Assembly: GCA_017518705.1 (NCBI GenBank)
Contig: JAFWUC010000003.1
Location: 1-28,737, forward strand
Length of the DNA: 28,737 nucleotides
Reading direction: 5' to 3'
Origin: Clostridia bacterium
GTDB taxonomy: Bacteria; Bacillota_A; Clostridia; Christensenellales; Aristaeellaceae
Shown: piece after piece, positions 1 through 8,678 of the stretch
How positions within the stretch are numbered: the stretch's first letter is position 1
Layout: each line of letters begins with the position of its first letter
Translations under genes and position numbers: made by a program
The notes under the pieces: model-generated
Told to the model about the DNA's origin: nothing
The model's input: only the letters and a program-made list of their open reading frames with translations
The model's database searches: none

Positions 1-1
1 C

Positions 2-337
2 GGAGGCGGGCTGGGGCGGCTGAGGGAGACCTGCGGCGTGGTGAGCGCCGCGGCGCTGGTGCTTGGGATCGTAAAGGGCTATGACGATCCTGCCGACCAT
101 GAAGCCAAAAAACAGCACTATGCGCTGGTCAGAGACTTTGCCGAAAGATTCAGAAGCGAGAATGCGAGCATCAACTGCCGCGAACTTCTTACGCTTGCGG
201 GGCTCGTGCCGGAAAGCGGGGGAGAACCCGAACAGCGCACAGAGGAATTCTACAGAAAACGCCCGTGCCCGCGTCTTGTATACGATGCCGCCAGGATACT
301 CGACGAGATGCTCGGATCTACGATGAAACAGGAATGA
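2..337 (+). CDS. C_GCAxxG_C_C family redox protein, C-terminal part (start lies before the window)
   Basis: The frame is open from the first bases of the window and ends at TGA 335-337, so only the C-terminal portion of about 111 residues is visible. It opens with a glycine-rich stretch followed by RETCGVVSAAALVLG, which matches the GCAxxG segment of the C_GCAxxG_C_C family. Two further conserved cysteines follow in the right order, in SINCRELL and in RPCPRLVYDAA. Family members are small proteins thought to be redox-active or metal-binding, often found near oxidoreductases in anaerobes; no reaction is established. The protein is cytoplasmic, with no membrane segment in the visible part. A hairpin terminator follows about 30 bases downstream, so this gene ends a transcription unit that enters from the left. 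The family call is firm; the function is not known. Confidence 0.8.
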   Translation, partial: GGGLGRLRETCGVVSAAALVLGIVKGYDDPADHEAKKQHYALVRDFAERFRSENASINCRELLTLAGLVPESGGEPEQRTEEFYRKRPCPRLVYDAARILDEMLGSTMKQE

Positions 338-368
338 TTTGAGCAGCTGCCTCTTTTGAGAAAAGTTG

Positions 369-405
369 AAAGGAGCTTTACGGCGATCTGCCGTCGGGCT
401 CCTTT
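369..405 (+). terminator. Hairpin terminator after the C_GCAxxG_C_C gene
   Basis: An 8-bp inverted repeat, AAAGGAGC (369-376) and GCTCCTTT (398-405), encloses a second nested repeat, ACGGC (380-384) and GCCGT (390-394). The 3' arm ends in TTT followed by GCTTAA, so the U-tract is short. The position directly after a stop codon supports a terminator, although a weak one. Confidence 0.55.
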
Positions 406-493
406 GCTTAATCCGCCGGGATCCGTGCGAAAAAGACTTGATCTTCGCCTTATCCGCAGCAGGGATGATAAACAACATGCAACCTAAACGCCG

Positions 494-522
494 TTGACTT
501 TTTACTGAAGAAAACATAAAAT
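494..522 (+). promoter_or_regulatory. Sigma-A-type promoter for the Gfo/Idh/MocA gene
   Basis: TTGACT (494-499) and TAAAAT (517-522) are separated by exactly 17 bases. Initiation near 529 would give a leader of about 70 bases before the ATG at 600. Confidence 0.7.
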
Positions 523-599
523 GAGCGTATTCGTAAGAGAGGACCTGCGCGCGATAAGGAAAGCGGCGGGGTCAAACATATAAAAGCGGAGGAAGAACC

Positions 600-1571
600 A
601 TGTTTCGTGTGGGGTTGATCGGTTGCGGCGGGATCTCTACAGTGCACGCTCCCGTGCTGGGTGAACTGGACGATACCGAACTGGTCGCGTGTTCAGATAT
701 TATACCGGACAGGGCGAAGCGCTACGGCTGTGCCGCCTATACCGACTGGCAGGAGATGCTGGAAAAGGAAAAACCGGACGCGGTGCATATCTGCACGCCC
801 CATTACCTGCATCCCGTTATGGTATCGGAGGCAGCCCGGCGCGGCATAGCCGTGTTCACGGAGAAACCGCCCGCCATCGACGCGGAGGGCTGGGAAACGG
901 TCAAGCAGGCAGCAAAGCGGGTGCCTGTGGGCATTTGTTTCCAGAACCGCTATCATCCGCATATCCAAACCTGCAAACGCTTTTTGCGGGAAGGCACTTA
1001 CGGCGAGCTCAAAGGCATCCGCGCATTCGTGACCTGGAGCCGTTCCGAAGAATACTATGCCGCCGCTGACTGGAAGGGCAAATGGGCTACCGAGGGCGGC
1101 GGTGCGATGATCAACCAGGCCATCCATACGCTTGATCTGATGATCGGTTTCCTGGGCTTGCCCGACCGGACCGAGGCCGTACTGCGCAACCACCATCTTC
1201 GCGGCGCGATCGAAGTGGAAGACACGGCGGAGGCATATATGAGCAAAGGGAACATACCGGCGCTGTTTTATGCGTCCACTGCTTACAGCCAAGACGCGCA
1301 GGTGATGCTGGAACTGCATCTCGAGCAGGCCGTCATTAGCATAGAGGGCGACCTTATGACCGTGACAAAGGACGGACAGAAGCAGGAGTTCACCTGCATG
1401 ACCGATCCGGCGCTCGGCCGTTCCTACTGGGGAGCGGGGCACAAAGCCTGTATCGCAGACTTTTACCGCAGCATAGAAAACGGCACTCCGTACGGGAACG
1501 ATCCCGCATCCTGCGACGCCACGATGCGGACGCTGCTGAAGATATACGAACAGGGGAAGCAGCAGTTATAA
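600..1571 (+). CDS. Gfo/Idh/MocA family NAD(P)-dependent oxidoreductase
   Basis: This 323-residue cytoplasmic protein is a typical Gfo/Idh/MocA dehydrogenase in length and motifs. An N-terminal Rossmann dinucleotide motif, GLIGCGGIS, lies at residues 5-13. The EKP motif is at 88-90, carrying the lysine that takes part in catalysis. A GGGAMINQAIHTLDL segment near 167-180 corresponds to the substrate-site helix, with His176 in the usual catalytic position. Such enzymes oxidise or reduce sugars, inositols and related polyols with NAD(P); the substrate cannot be read from the sequence. The ATG is preceded by GCGGAGGAAG at good spacing, and the gene has its own promoter at 494-522. It is separated from the next gene by about 180 bases in which I see no clear promoter or terminator. 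The family is certain and the substrate unknown. The gene at 19401 belongs to the same superfamily but lacks EKP. Confidence 0.9.
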   Translation: MFRVGLIGCGGISTVHAPVLGELDDTELVACSDIIPDRAKRYGCAAYTDWQEMLEKEKPDAVHICTPHYLHPVMVSEAARRGIAVFTEKPPAIDAEGWETVKQAAKRVPVGICFQNRYHPHIQTCKRFLREGTYGELKGIRAFVTWSRSEEYYAAADWKGKWATEGGGAMINQAIHTLDLMIGFLGLPDRTEAVLRNHHLRGAIEVEDTAEAYMSKGNIPALFYASTAYSQDAQVMLELHLEQAVISIEGDLMTVTKDGQKQEFTCMTDPALGRSYWGAGHKACIADFYRSIENGTPYGNDPASCDATMRTLLKIYEQGKQQL

Positions 1572-1753
1572 AAGCTTGCGGCATATATCGGAAAAGTTGT
1601 GGACGAGACGCTTTTCGTACGTCACGGCAGCGCCTTACGAAGCCTGCTGGCTGATTTCGGGCTAAGCACGGTACAGACTGTCTGCTTATAACAGCCGGAT
1701 GACGGCGATAAGTATAAACAAATCGGATCAAGAACAAAAATGCGGAGGGGAAC

Positions 1754-2176
1754 ATGAAGATAGCGGTCAGATATTACACGAAAATGGGCAACACCAAACG
1801 CCTTGCGGAGGCTGTCGCAAAAGCGGTCGGCACAGAGGCGCTTCCGATCAGTGCGCCCGTAACGGAACACGTGGATATCCTTTTTCTGGGCAACTCATAT
1901 TATGCTTTTACCATAGACCCGGAAGTGCGCGCTTTTATCAGGTCGCTGAACAAAAATATGATCGGGAAGATCGTCAACTTCGGCTCGGCGGCAATGATGA
2001 ATTCCACGTGGAAGAAAGTCAAGGCTGAGGCGGACAAGGCAGGCATACCCATGGACGAACGGGAGTTCCACTGTAAGGGAGAATTCAAAGGCATCCACAA
2101 GGGCAGACCGAACGAAGAAGACCTGAAAGCGGCGGGTGAATTTGCCCGGAATATCGTCGGGGAAACGGGCAAATAA
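1754..2176 (+). CDS. Flavodoxin family protein
   Basis: A 140-residue protein of flavodoxin size. The N-terminus, IAVRYYTKMGNTKRLAEAVA, is a first beta strand followed by the phosphate-binding loop for FMN; here it reads T-K-M-G-N-T rather than the commoner T/S-x-T-G-x-T. DILFLGNSYYAF and IVNFGSAAMMNS are in the positions of the 50s and 90s FMN loops. It is a cytoplasmic one- or two-electron carrier; the partner is not defined. The ATG follows GCGGAGGGG by a few bases. The next gene (PPOX-like) starts 17 bases after the stop, so the two are very probably co-transcribed and may work together in flavin-dependent reduction. The fold assignment is good and the redox partner unknown. Confidence 0.85.
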   Translation: MKIAVRYYTKMGNTKRLAEAVAKAVGTEALPISAPVTEHVDILFLGNSYYAFTIDPEVRAFIRSLNKNMIGKIVNFGSAAMMNSTWKKVKAEADKAGIPMDEREFHCKGEFKGIHKGRPNEEDLKAAGEFARNIVGETGK

Positions 2177-2192
2177 GTCTGAGGTGCGGGAT

Positions 2193-2687
2193 ATGGACAA
2201 TAAAAACGATGTGTTCCGCCCTATGAGACGGTTCAGGCAGCAGGTCAGCAGGGAAGAGTGCATACGCCTGCTCACGGAGGAGAAGCGCGGCGTGCTGTCC
2301 ACGCTGGGCGACAACGGCTACCCCTACGGCATACCAATGAACCACTGGTATGATCCTGAGGAGGGGAAACTGTACTTCCACGGCGCAAAGACGGGACACA
2401 AGATCGATGCCATAGCAAAATGCGATAAGGTCAGCTACTGCGTGTATAATGCGGGCTACAAAAAAGAGGGCGAATGGGCGCTCAATGTGACCAGCGTAGT
2501 GGTGTTCGGGCGCATAAGCCCGGTCACGGATGAGAACAAGATCCGCCAGATCGGCGAACACCTGTTAAGGAAGTTCACAGACGACGAGGAGTATATCCGG
2601 AAAGAAGTCACAGACGCGCTGCCCCGCGTGCAGTGCCTGGAGCTGACGATAGACCACATGACGGGAAAACTGGTAAACGAGTCCTGA
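2193..2687 (+). CDS. Pyridoxamine 5'-phosphate oxidase-like (NimA-type) flavoprotein
   Basis: A 164-residue split-barrel flavin-binding protein. The pattern MRRFRQQVSREECIRLL, then RGVLSTLGDNGYPYGIPMN and GKLYFHGAKTGHKID, is characteristic of the PPOX class 2 / NimA-related group. Members bind FMN or F420 and reduce small substrates; some NimA homologues confer nitroimidazole resistance, but that cannot be claimed here. I chose the ATG at 2193 because GAGGTGCGGG lies just upstream and the conserved domain begins soon after it. A longer reading from 2136 would overlap the flavodoxin gene and adds no conserved sequence. It is probably co-transcribed with the flavodoxin upstream and the MFS transporter 42 bases downstream. 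The exact reaction is unknown. Confidence 0.85.
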   Translation: MDNKNDVFRPMRRFRQQVSREECIRLLTEEKRGVLSTLGDNGYPYGIPMNHWYDPEEGKLYFHGAKTGHKIDAIAKCDKVSYCVYNAGYKKEGEWALNVTSVVVFGRISPVTDENKIRQIGEHLLRKFTDDEEYIRKEVTDALPRVQCLELTIDHMTGKLVNES

Positions 2688-2729
2688 CGGACCGCAGATC
2701 GCAATTGGAATACAAGAACTGGAGCAAGC

Positions 2730-3914
2730 ATGTCGGGAAACTATAAAGCCACGATCAAAGCGTCGTTCCTCGGCTATGTGGTGCAGGCGGTAGTCAACAA
2801 CTTTGTGCCGCTGCTGTTCGTGCACATGCAGAGCGAGTTTGGCATACCGCTTGCGAAGATCACGATACTGATCACGTTCAATTTCGGTCTTCAGCTGCTG
2901 ATCGACTTGCTGTCCACGCCGTTTGTGGAAAAGATCGGCTACCGCGCGTCCATGCTGCTTTCGAACGCATGCGTGATCGCGGGACTGGTACTGCTTACGA
3001 TACTTCCGGGCGTCACGGGAGACCCGTTTGTAGGGATCCTGATCTCCGTATGCGTATACGCGATAGGCGGCGGGCTTCAGGAGGTGCTGGTCAGTCCGAT
3101 ATTGGAAGCCTGTCCGACGGACAACAAGCAGACTGTCATGAGCCTCCTGCACTCGGCTTACTGCTGGGGACATATGGCAGTGGTGCTGATCTCCACCGCC
3201 TTTTTCGTTATTTTCGGGATAGACTCCTGGCGCACGCTCGCGCTTTTGTGGTGCATCGTGCCTGCTGCCGACTTTGTGATGTTCACCAAGGTGCCGATAG
3301 CGAAACTCGAGCCCGAAGAAGGCGAAGCGAAAGGCAGCCTGCGCGTACTGTTTTCGCAGAGCTTTTTCTGGGTGATGATGCTTATGATGCTGTGCGCCGG
3401 AGCCAGCGAGCAGGCGGTCAGCCAGTGGTCTTCCGCCTTTGCCGAAAAAGGGCTGGGCGTATCCAAGACCATGGGCGACCTGCTGGGCCCCACGCTGTTC
3501 GCTTTGTGCATGGCGTCTTCGCGGACGATATACGGCATCTGGGGCGGCAAGCTGGACCTTAAGAGGTTCATGGCGGTCTCGGTGCTGCTTTGCGTTGCCG
3601 CGTACATCGTTATAGCTGTCGTGCCGGACCCGATAATAGCGCTGCTGGGCTGCGGGCTCGCCGGGTTCGCAGTGGGCATTTTCTGGCCCGGCACGTTCAG
3701 CACGGCGTCAGCCGGCGTGAAGGGCAGGGGAACGCTGCTGTTTGCGCTTCTGGCGCTGGCCGGCGATCTGGGATGCTCAGGCGGGCCGACGTTTGCGGGT
3801 CTTATAGCGTCCGCTGCGGAAGGTAATATGCGGCTGGGGATCGGCGCGGCGATCCTTTTCCCCGTGCTTATGGGAGCCGGACTTCTTTTGACCGGAAGGC
3901 GCAGGGCGGGATAA
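2730..3914 (+). CDS. MFS transporter
   Basis: A 394-residue integral membrane protein made almost entirely of hydrophobic segments, of the size expected for a 12-helix major facilitator. The first half contains a helix, then PFVEKIGYRASMLLSNA, resembling the motif-A loop between helices 2 and 3. A hydrophilic central loop around residues 190-205 (KLEPEEGEAKGS) separates the two six-helix bundles. The second half includes the loop YGIWGGKLDLKRFM. The ATG follows TGGAG at good spacing. It lies directly downstream of the PPOX-like gene, so it may move a substrate or product of the neighbouring flavoproteins. Sugar-type (FucP-like) MFS proteins share a similar layout, but the substrate and direction of transport cannot be deduced. 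Confidence 0.85.
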   Translation: MSGNYKATIKASFLGYVVQAVVNNFVPLLFVHMQSEFGIPLAKITILITFNFGLQLLIDLLSTPFVEKIGYRASMLLSNACVIAGLVLLTILPGVTGDPFVGILISVCVYAIGGGLQEVLVSPILEACPTDNKQTVMSLLHSAYCWGHMAVVLISTAFFVIFGIDSWRTLALLWCIVPAADFVMFTKVPIAKLEPEEGEAKGSLRVLFSQSFFWVMMLMMLCAGASEQAVSQWSSAFAEKGLGVSKTMGDLLGPTLFALCMASSRTIYGIWGGKLDLKRFMAVSVLLCVAAYIVIAVVPDPIIALLGCGLAGFAVGIFWPGTFSTASAGVKGRGTLLFALLALAGDLGCSGGPTFAGLIASAAEGNMRLGIGAAILFPVLMGAGLLLTGRRRAG

Positions 3915-3978
3915 GCTGCCGCCGCTGTCCGAACAGGTCAGGTGCGAAATAAATACCGAGCTTTCGCGGAGGATATAT

Positions 3979-4605
3979 ATGACGCGGTTCGAGTACGGAG
4001 ACCCAGCTTCCGCCAATATCCTGATCCAGATGGTGGACGATCACGACCTGTCCGTGATCGAAAACGAGGCCAAAGCCATAAAAGCCGAAGCCGGCGGCGA
4101 CTTTTGCCTTGTCGCGCTCAAGGTCGAAGACTGGAATCGCGACCTTTCGCCCTGGCAGGCGCCGGCGGTGTTCGGAAACGAGGACTTTGGGGACGGGGCG
4201 GAAGAAACGCTTGCCGGGGTGCTGGCAGAGACGGGCGACCCGGCAAAGACGTATTATATCGGCGGGTATTCGCTCGCGGGACTGTTCGCGCTCTGGGCGG
4301 CATATCGGACAAATCGGTTCCTCGGCGCGGCGGCGGCGTCTCCGTCCGTGTGGTTCCCGGGATTTGTGAAGTACATGGGGGATAATACCTTACGCGCCGA
4401 TAAGGTCTATCTGAGCCTGGGAGACAGGGAAGAAAAGACGCGAAACAAAGTGATGGCCACGGTGGGCGAGTGCATCCGCGCAGCTTACAGGACGCTTTGT
4501 GAGCGGGGGGTCACGTGCACGCTTGAGTGGAACCAGGGCAACCATTTCAAGGACCCGGATCTGAGGATGGTGAAAGCGTTTGCCTGGCTGCTGAAAACAA
4601 AGTGA
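3979..4605 (+). CDS. Alpha/beta hydrolase (esterase, IroE/EsD-like)
   Basis: A 208-residue alpha/beta hydrolase. The nucleophile elbow, YIGGYSLAGLFALW, places Ser98 in a GxSxxG motif. SLGDRE supplies a probable acid at Asp149, and the C-terminal GNHF supplies His189, completing a catalytic triad in the right order. The segment SPSVWFPGF after the elbow is typical of the putative-esterase group that includes enterochelin esterases and S-formylglutathione hydrolases. No signal peptide is seen, so it should act in the cytoplasm. The ATG is preceded by GCGGAGG. It ends a unit closed by the terminator at 4685-4730. The substrate is unknown; acyl esters of sugars or siderophores are possible. Confidence 0.8.
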   Translation: MTRFEYGDPASANILIQMVDDHDLSVIENEAKAIKAEAGGDFCLVALKVEDWNRDLSPWQAPAVFGNEDFGDGAEETLAGVLAETGDPAKTYYIGGYSLAGLFALWAAYRTNRFLGAAAASPSVWFPGFVKYMGDNTLRADKVYLSLGDREEKTRNKVMATVGECIRAAYRTLCERGVTCTLEWNQGNHFKDPDLRMVKAFAWLLKTK

Positions 4606-4684
4606 GCAGTTTGCTCAACACCGAGCCGGACCGCGTGCGGGTAATGATTTGACCCATTTGTACATCTTGGCTGATATGCTCGAA

Positions 4685-4730
4685 AAACCGCGCGAAACCC
4701 GGTTAAAGGGTTGAACGGCGGTTTCTTTTT
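4685..4730 (+). terminator. Rho-independent terminator after the esterase gene
   Basis: The outer stem is AAACCGC (4685-4691) with GCGGTTT (4718-4724). The inner stem is AACCC (4696-4700) with GGGTT (4708-4712). The tract TTTCTTTTT at 4722-4730 follows. The 3' half overlaps the -35 region of the promoter at 4711-4739. Confidence 0.75.
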
Positions 4731-4739
4731 ATGTACAAT
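4711..4739 (+). promoter_or_regulatory. Promoter for the nitroreductase-DUF362 unit, interlocked with the terminator
   Basis: TTGAAC (4711-4716) and TACAAT (4734-4739) are 17 bases apart. The -35 box falls inside the loop-proximal 3' arm of the preceding terminator and the T-tract lies in the spacer. This is the best promoter candidate for the genes starting at 4808. Confidence 0.5.
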
Positions 4740-4807
4740 AATATCGGAGAGGCGTGCGGAAGCACGCTGCCCTGAAAAACAGATCCACCCGGGAGGAAGA
4801 AACAGCC

Positions 4808-5623
4808 ATGACCGAACTGCTGAAAATAATACAGAGCAGAAAGAGCGTCCGTTCTTTCGACGGCAGACCCTTGAGCGCACGGGACAGGGAAAAGCTCGAG
4901 GTCTACATTCGGACGATCCGGAACCCTTTCGGGATCCCGGTGCGCTTCGTTTTGCTCGACGCCGGAGAATATGGGCTGTCAAGCCCCGTGCTTACCGGTG
5001 AGACTCTGTTTGTTGCCGGGAAGGTGGACAAGCTGCCCTTAGCGGACGTCGCTTTCGGGTATTCTTTCGAGAAACTGGTGCTGTATGCATGGTCTCTCGG
5101 GATAGGCACCACCTTGATCGGAGGGACCATGAAGCGGGAAATGTTCGAAAACGCCGCGGGCGTTTCGGAAGGAGAGATGATGCCATGCGTAAGCCCGTTG
5201 GGTTATCCCGCCAAAAGGCGTTCCATAAGGGAAACCATGATGCGCAAGGGCGTCGGGGCAGATACGAGACTGCCGGCTGAAAAGCTATTCTTCGATGAAA
5301 AATGGGATAAAGCGCTTCCGCCTGAAAAACAGTCGGAGATCGCGGACCTGATCGAAATGGTCAGATGGGCGCCGTCTGCGGTCAACAAGCAGCCGTGGCG
5401 GATAATCGTTTCGGGCCGAAACTATCATTTTTATGAAAAGCGGGACAAAGGGTATGCCGGGGAAAAGACCGGCGACCTACAGAAGATCGACGTCGGTATC
5501 GCGCTTTGCCATTTCGTGATGGGCGTTGAGGAGCTGAAGGAAACTGCGGAAATCACGACGTACGATCCCGGCATAACCGTACCGGACGGAACGGAATACA
5601 TTGCCACGGTCACAAGACGGTAG
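4808..5623 (+). CDS. Nitroreductase family protein (TM1586-like, double-domain)
   Basis: A 271-residue flavin-dependent nitroreductase-like protein. The N-terminal SRKSVRSF (residues 10-17) is the usual FMN-binding opening of the family. RWAPSAVNKQPW at 186-197 repeats the second hallmark (APSxxNxQPW) in the C-terminal half, which is the arrangement of the TM1586-type subfamily in which one chain carries two nitroreductase-like halves. The ATG at 4808 was chosen because GGGAGGAAG lies about ten bases upstream and the conserved domain begins at once; an in-frame ATG at 4754 has no good ribosome site. It is cytoplasmic and would reduce nitro, quinone or related electrophiles with NAD(P)H. The ferredoxin-like DUF362 gene starts 53 bases downstream in the same unit. 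Confidence 0.85.
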   Translation: MTELLKIIQSRKSVRSFDGRPLSARDREKLEVYIRTIRNPFGIPVRFVLLDAGEYGLSSPVLTGETLFVAGKVDKLPLADVAFGYSFEKLVLYAWSLGIGTTLIGGTMKREMFENAAGVSEGEMMPCVSPLGYPAKRRSIRETMMRKGVGADTRLPAEKLFFDEKWDKALPPEKQSEIADLIEMVRWAPSAVNKQPWRIIVSGRNYHFYEKRDKGYAGEKTGDLQKIDVGIALCHFVMGVEELKETAEITTYDPGITVPDGTEYIATVTRR

Positions 5624-5676
5624 AACAACCGGCTGCGTGACAGGAAAACAGAAAAAACGGAAGGGAGCATGGAATA

Positions 5677-6819
5677 ATGAGCAGCGAAGAAAGAACATCC
5701 AAAGTTTGGTTCACCGACTTCAGGTGCAGGCCTGACGAAGGCCCCGGCGATAAACTCAAGCGGCTTATAAAGGCAGCGGGTATCGGCCGGATAGACATGG
5801 ACGGCAAGTTCGTCGCGATAAAAATGCATTTCGGGGAGCTCGGGAACATGAGCTACCTGCGCCCGAATTACGCAAAGGCGGTCGTGGATACGGTAAAAGC
5901 GCTGGGCGGCAAGCCTTTCCTTACCGACTGCAACACCATGTATCCCGGCAGCCGGAAAAACGCCATAGAGCATCTGTACTGCGCCTGGGAAAACGGGTTC
6001 ACGCCGCTGTCCGCAGGCTGTCCGATAATAATCGGCGACGGGCTCAAGGGCACGGATGACATCGCCGTTCCGGTGGCGGGCGGGGAATATGTGAAGGAAG
6101 CCAAGATAGGCCGGGCCGTCATGGACGCGGACGTGTTCATTTCTCTTACGCATTTCAAGGGGCACGAGCAGACGGGGTTCGGAGGAACGATCAAGAACAT
6201 AGGAATGGGATGTGGCTCCAGGGCAGGCAAAAAGGATCAGCACAGCAACGGGAAGCCGATTATCGATCCCGCAAAATGCCGCGGATGCAGAAGGTGCATG
6301 TCGGAATGCGCGAACGACGGTCTCGTGTTTGACGAAAGCGCGAAAAAGATGACCGTCGATTACGAAAAATGCGTAGGCTGCGGACGGTGCATAGGCGCCT
6401 GCAATTTTGACGCCATAGATTTCGCTCAGGATGCCGCCGTCAAGGAACTCAACTGCCGAATGGCGGAGTATGCCAAGGCGGTGGTGGACGGAAAGCCGAA
6501 TTTCCACATTTCGGTGATACGCGACGTTTCGCCGATCTGCGACTGCCATTCCGGAAACGATACGCCCATAATCCCGAACGTCGGGATGCTGGCTTCATTT
6601 GACCCCCTCGCGCTGGATCACGCCTGCGTGGACGCCTGCCTTAAACAGGAACCCCTGCCGGGCACGCAGCTGACGGACGAGATGGCAAAGCCCGGGTTCC
6701 GTGACCGCCACGATCATTTTGACAACACCAACCCGAACGCGGAGTACAAAACCTGCCTTGCCCATGCAAAGAAGATTGGGCTGGGCAATTCGGAATACGA
6801 GCTGGTGATAGTCAAATAG
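5677..6819 (+). CDS. DUF362 domain protein with two 4Fe-4S clusters
   Basis: A 380-residue protein with an N-terminal DUF362 domain (roughly residues 8-190, including FVAIKMHFGELGNMSYLRP and DVFISLTHFKGH). A ferredoxin insert follows: Cys201, 204, 207 and 211, then Cys232, 235, 238 and 242, each in CxxCxxCxxxC spacing, enough for two 4Fe-4S clusters. A C-terminal segment contains NVGMLASFDPLALDHACVDA, also typical of the family. It is widespread in anaerobes and presumed to be a cytoplasmic electron-transfer protein or oxidoreductase; the reaction is unknown. The ATG has GAAGGGAG upstream, at a slightly long distance. It lies between a nitroreductase and an ABC exporter on the same strand, which suggests a redox or detoxification unit. 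Confidence 0.9.
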   Translation: MSSEERTSKVWFTDFRCRPDEGPGDKLKRLIKAAGIGRIDMDGKFVAIKMHFGELGNMSYLRPNYAKAVVDTVKALGGKPFLTDCNTMYPGSRKNAIEHLYCAWENGFTPLSAGCPIIIGDGLKGTDDIAVPVAGGEYVKEAKIGRAVMDADVFISLTHFKGHEQTGFGGTIKNIGMGCGSRAGKKDQHSNGKPIIDPAKCRGCRRCMSECANDGLVFDESAKKMTVDYEKCVGCGRCIGACNFDAIDFAQDAAVKELNCRMAEYAKAVVDGKPNFHISVIRDVSPICDCHSGNDTPIIPNVGMLASFDPLALDHACVDACLKQEPLPGTQLTDEMAKPGFRDRHDHFDNTNPNAEYKTCLAHAKKIGLGNSEYELVIVK

Positions 6820-6868
6820 AAGCGCTGTCTGTTTATCGGTCACGGCGAAGTATGCGGGGAGGGAGATA

Positions 6869-8616
6869 ATGATAAAGACACTCTGGCGGTTGAGCCGCGA
6901 AGCCATACGTTACCGTACGCTGTATACTGTCGCCGTTTTCTCCACCCTGGCACTGACGACGGTCAATCTCACCGCGCCGAAACTGCTCTCCGCCATGACG
7001 GGCATAGTGGAACAGGGCGTTGAAGAAGCGGACCTAAAAATATAGGCTTGCTGACTGCGGCGCTTGTGGGAATCTATCTTCTGCGCATACTGTTCCGGTT
7101 TCTGAGCAATTACCTGGCGCATAAGGCTGCTTGGTATCTGGTGGGCGATCTGCGCACCAAGACCTACGATAAGCTGGAGCATATGCACCTTGGCTATTTC
7201 CACGATAAGCAGACGGGCGACCTGATGAGCCGTGTGGTGAACGACACCCGCGATTTCGAGCTGCTTTACGCTCACATGATCCCGGAGACTATTACCAACC
7301 TGGTGACTTTCAGCGGAGTGCTGATAGTCCTGCTCACCATAAACTGGAAACTGGCGCTGATAACCTGCGCCCCGATCCCGCTCATATTTGCTTCAGGCTT
7401 CGTGTTTTCCAAAAAGGTCCGCCCGTTTTTCCGCATCTCCCAGAAGAAAATGGGCGAACTGAACGGCAAACTGCAGGACAATCTTTTCGGCATCCATGAG
7501 ATACAGTCTTTCGGGCGGGAAGAGTACGAGACCGAGCGCGTCAATGAACGCAATTTCGAGCACGTCCATGCGATGCTGAAAGCGCTTAAGATCAGCGCGG
7601 TGTTCCACCCGTCGGTCGAGTTCATTTCATCCATCGGCACGGTCCTGGTGGTGGCGTTCGGCGGGTATCTGGCCTACCGGGAGGGACTGCGTGTGGCGGA
7701 TATCGTGGCTTTTCTGCTGTATCTGGGCCTGTTTTACGGGCCTGTGACGGGCCTTGCGAACCTGCTGGAGAACATGCAGCAGTCCATGGCTGGGGCGGAG
7801 CGTGTGCTGGAAGTGCTCGACGCGTCTTTTGAGATAAAGGATAAGCCGGGCGCCGAACCTCTTAAAAACGTGCGGAGACAGATATCGTTCGACCACGTTA
7901 GCTTTTCCTACGGCAACAACATACCGGTGTTAAAGGACGTCTCGTTCACATGCGAGCCGGGGAAGATGCTGGCACTCGTGGGCCCCACGGGCGTGGGGAA
8001 GACCACGCTGACGCAGCTGATATCCAGGTTCTATGAGCCGACGTCGGGGCGCATACTGATAGACGGGAACGACATTAAAGACGTGACCATCGAAAGCCTG
8101 CGGCGGAATATCTCTCCGGTTTTGCAGGACACGTTCCTGTTCAACGGTACCATAGCGGAGAACATCGGCTATGCCATGCCCGAAGCCGGCACGGAACAGA
8201 TCGAAGCGGCAGCCAAAGCTGCGAACATCCATGACGACATCATGGCGATGCCGGAGGGATACCAAACGCAGGTCGGCGAACGCGGCTTGCGGCTTTCCGG
8301 CGGTCAGAAGCAGCGTGTTGCCATCGCCCGCGCGATACTGCGCCGTTCGCCCATAATCATACTGGATGAGGCCACCGCATCCGTGGATGTGGAGACCGAA
8401 CGCCAGATACAGAAGGCCATTGCAGGCATCGCCGGACAGCGGACCATTATTGCCATCGCCCACCGGCTCTCCACCATCCGCAACGCGGACCAGATACTGG
8501 TCATAGAGGACGGGCGCATCATCGAGCGGGGCACCCATGCGGAGCTTGTGGCGCTGGGCGGCAGTTACGCAAGAATGAACGACATTCAGAACTCGACCCA
8601 CGGCGGGATAGCCTAA
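6869..8616 (+). CDS. ABC exporter half-transporter (TMD-NBD), interrupted by a frameshift near 7036
   Basis: Read as one gene with a frame change, this encodes about 584 residues, normal for a bacterial ABC exporter with an N-terminal six-helix membrane domain and a C-terminal ATPase. The ATG at 6869 has GCGGGGAGGGAG upstream. Its frame runs 58 codons and stops at TAG 7043-7045; the rest continues in the -1 frame from the A-tract at 7036-7040 to TAA at 8616. Membrane-domain hallmarks such as YFHDKQTGDLMSRVVNDT lie in the second part. The ATPase shows Walker A GPTGVGKTT (7981-8007), signature LSGGQKQR (8293-8316), Walker B IIILDEATASVD (from 8353) and the H-loop AIAHRLS. A short downstream product could start at TTG 7048 but would lack helix 1. 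Only one half-transporter is present, so a homodimer would be expected. The substrate is unknown. Whether the break is real or a sequencing error is open. Confidence 0.8.
7034..7045 (+). other. Frameshift site within the ABC exporter gene
   Basis: The sequence CTA AAA ATA TAG ends the first frame. One extra A in the run at 7036-7040 would restore D-L-K-N-I-G-L-L, a natural continuation of the membrane domain. This points to loss of one base in a homopolymer, or less probably to -1 slippage on the A-run. Confidence 0.75.
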
Positions 8617-8678
8617 GCGCGGGAAACGGACCGCGGACAGGTTTTCCGTCCGGTAGATTTGGAAGAAGGATATTGATC

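Noticed and set aside
1675..1685. Small palindrome CAGACTGTCTG upstream of the flavodoxin gene as a possible operator
   Set aside because: Only five base pairs per arm and no convincing promoter beside it; expected by chance in this length.
5431..6549. Long open frame of 372 codons on the minus strand
   Set aside because: It is antisense to the nitroreductase end and the DUF362 gene, whose motifs are clear; the translation has no recognisable domain.
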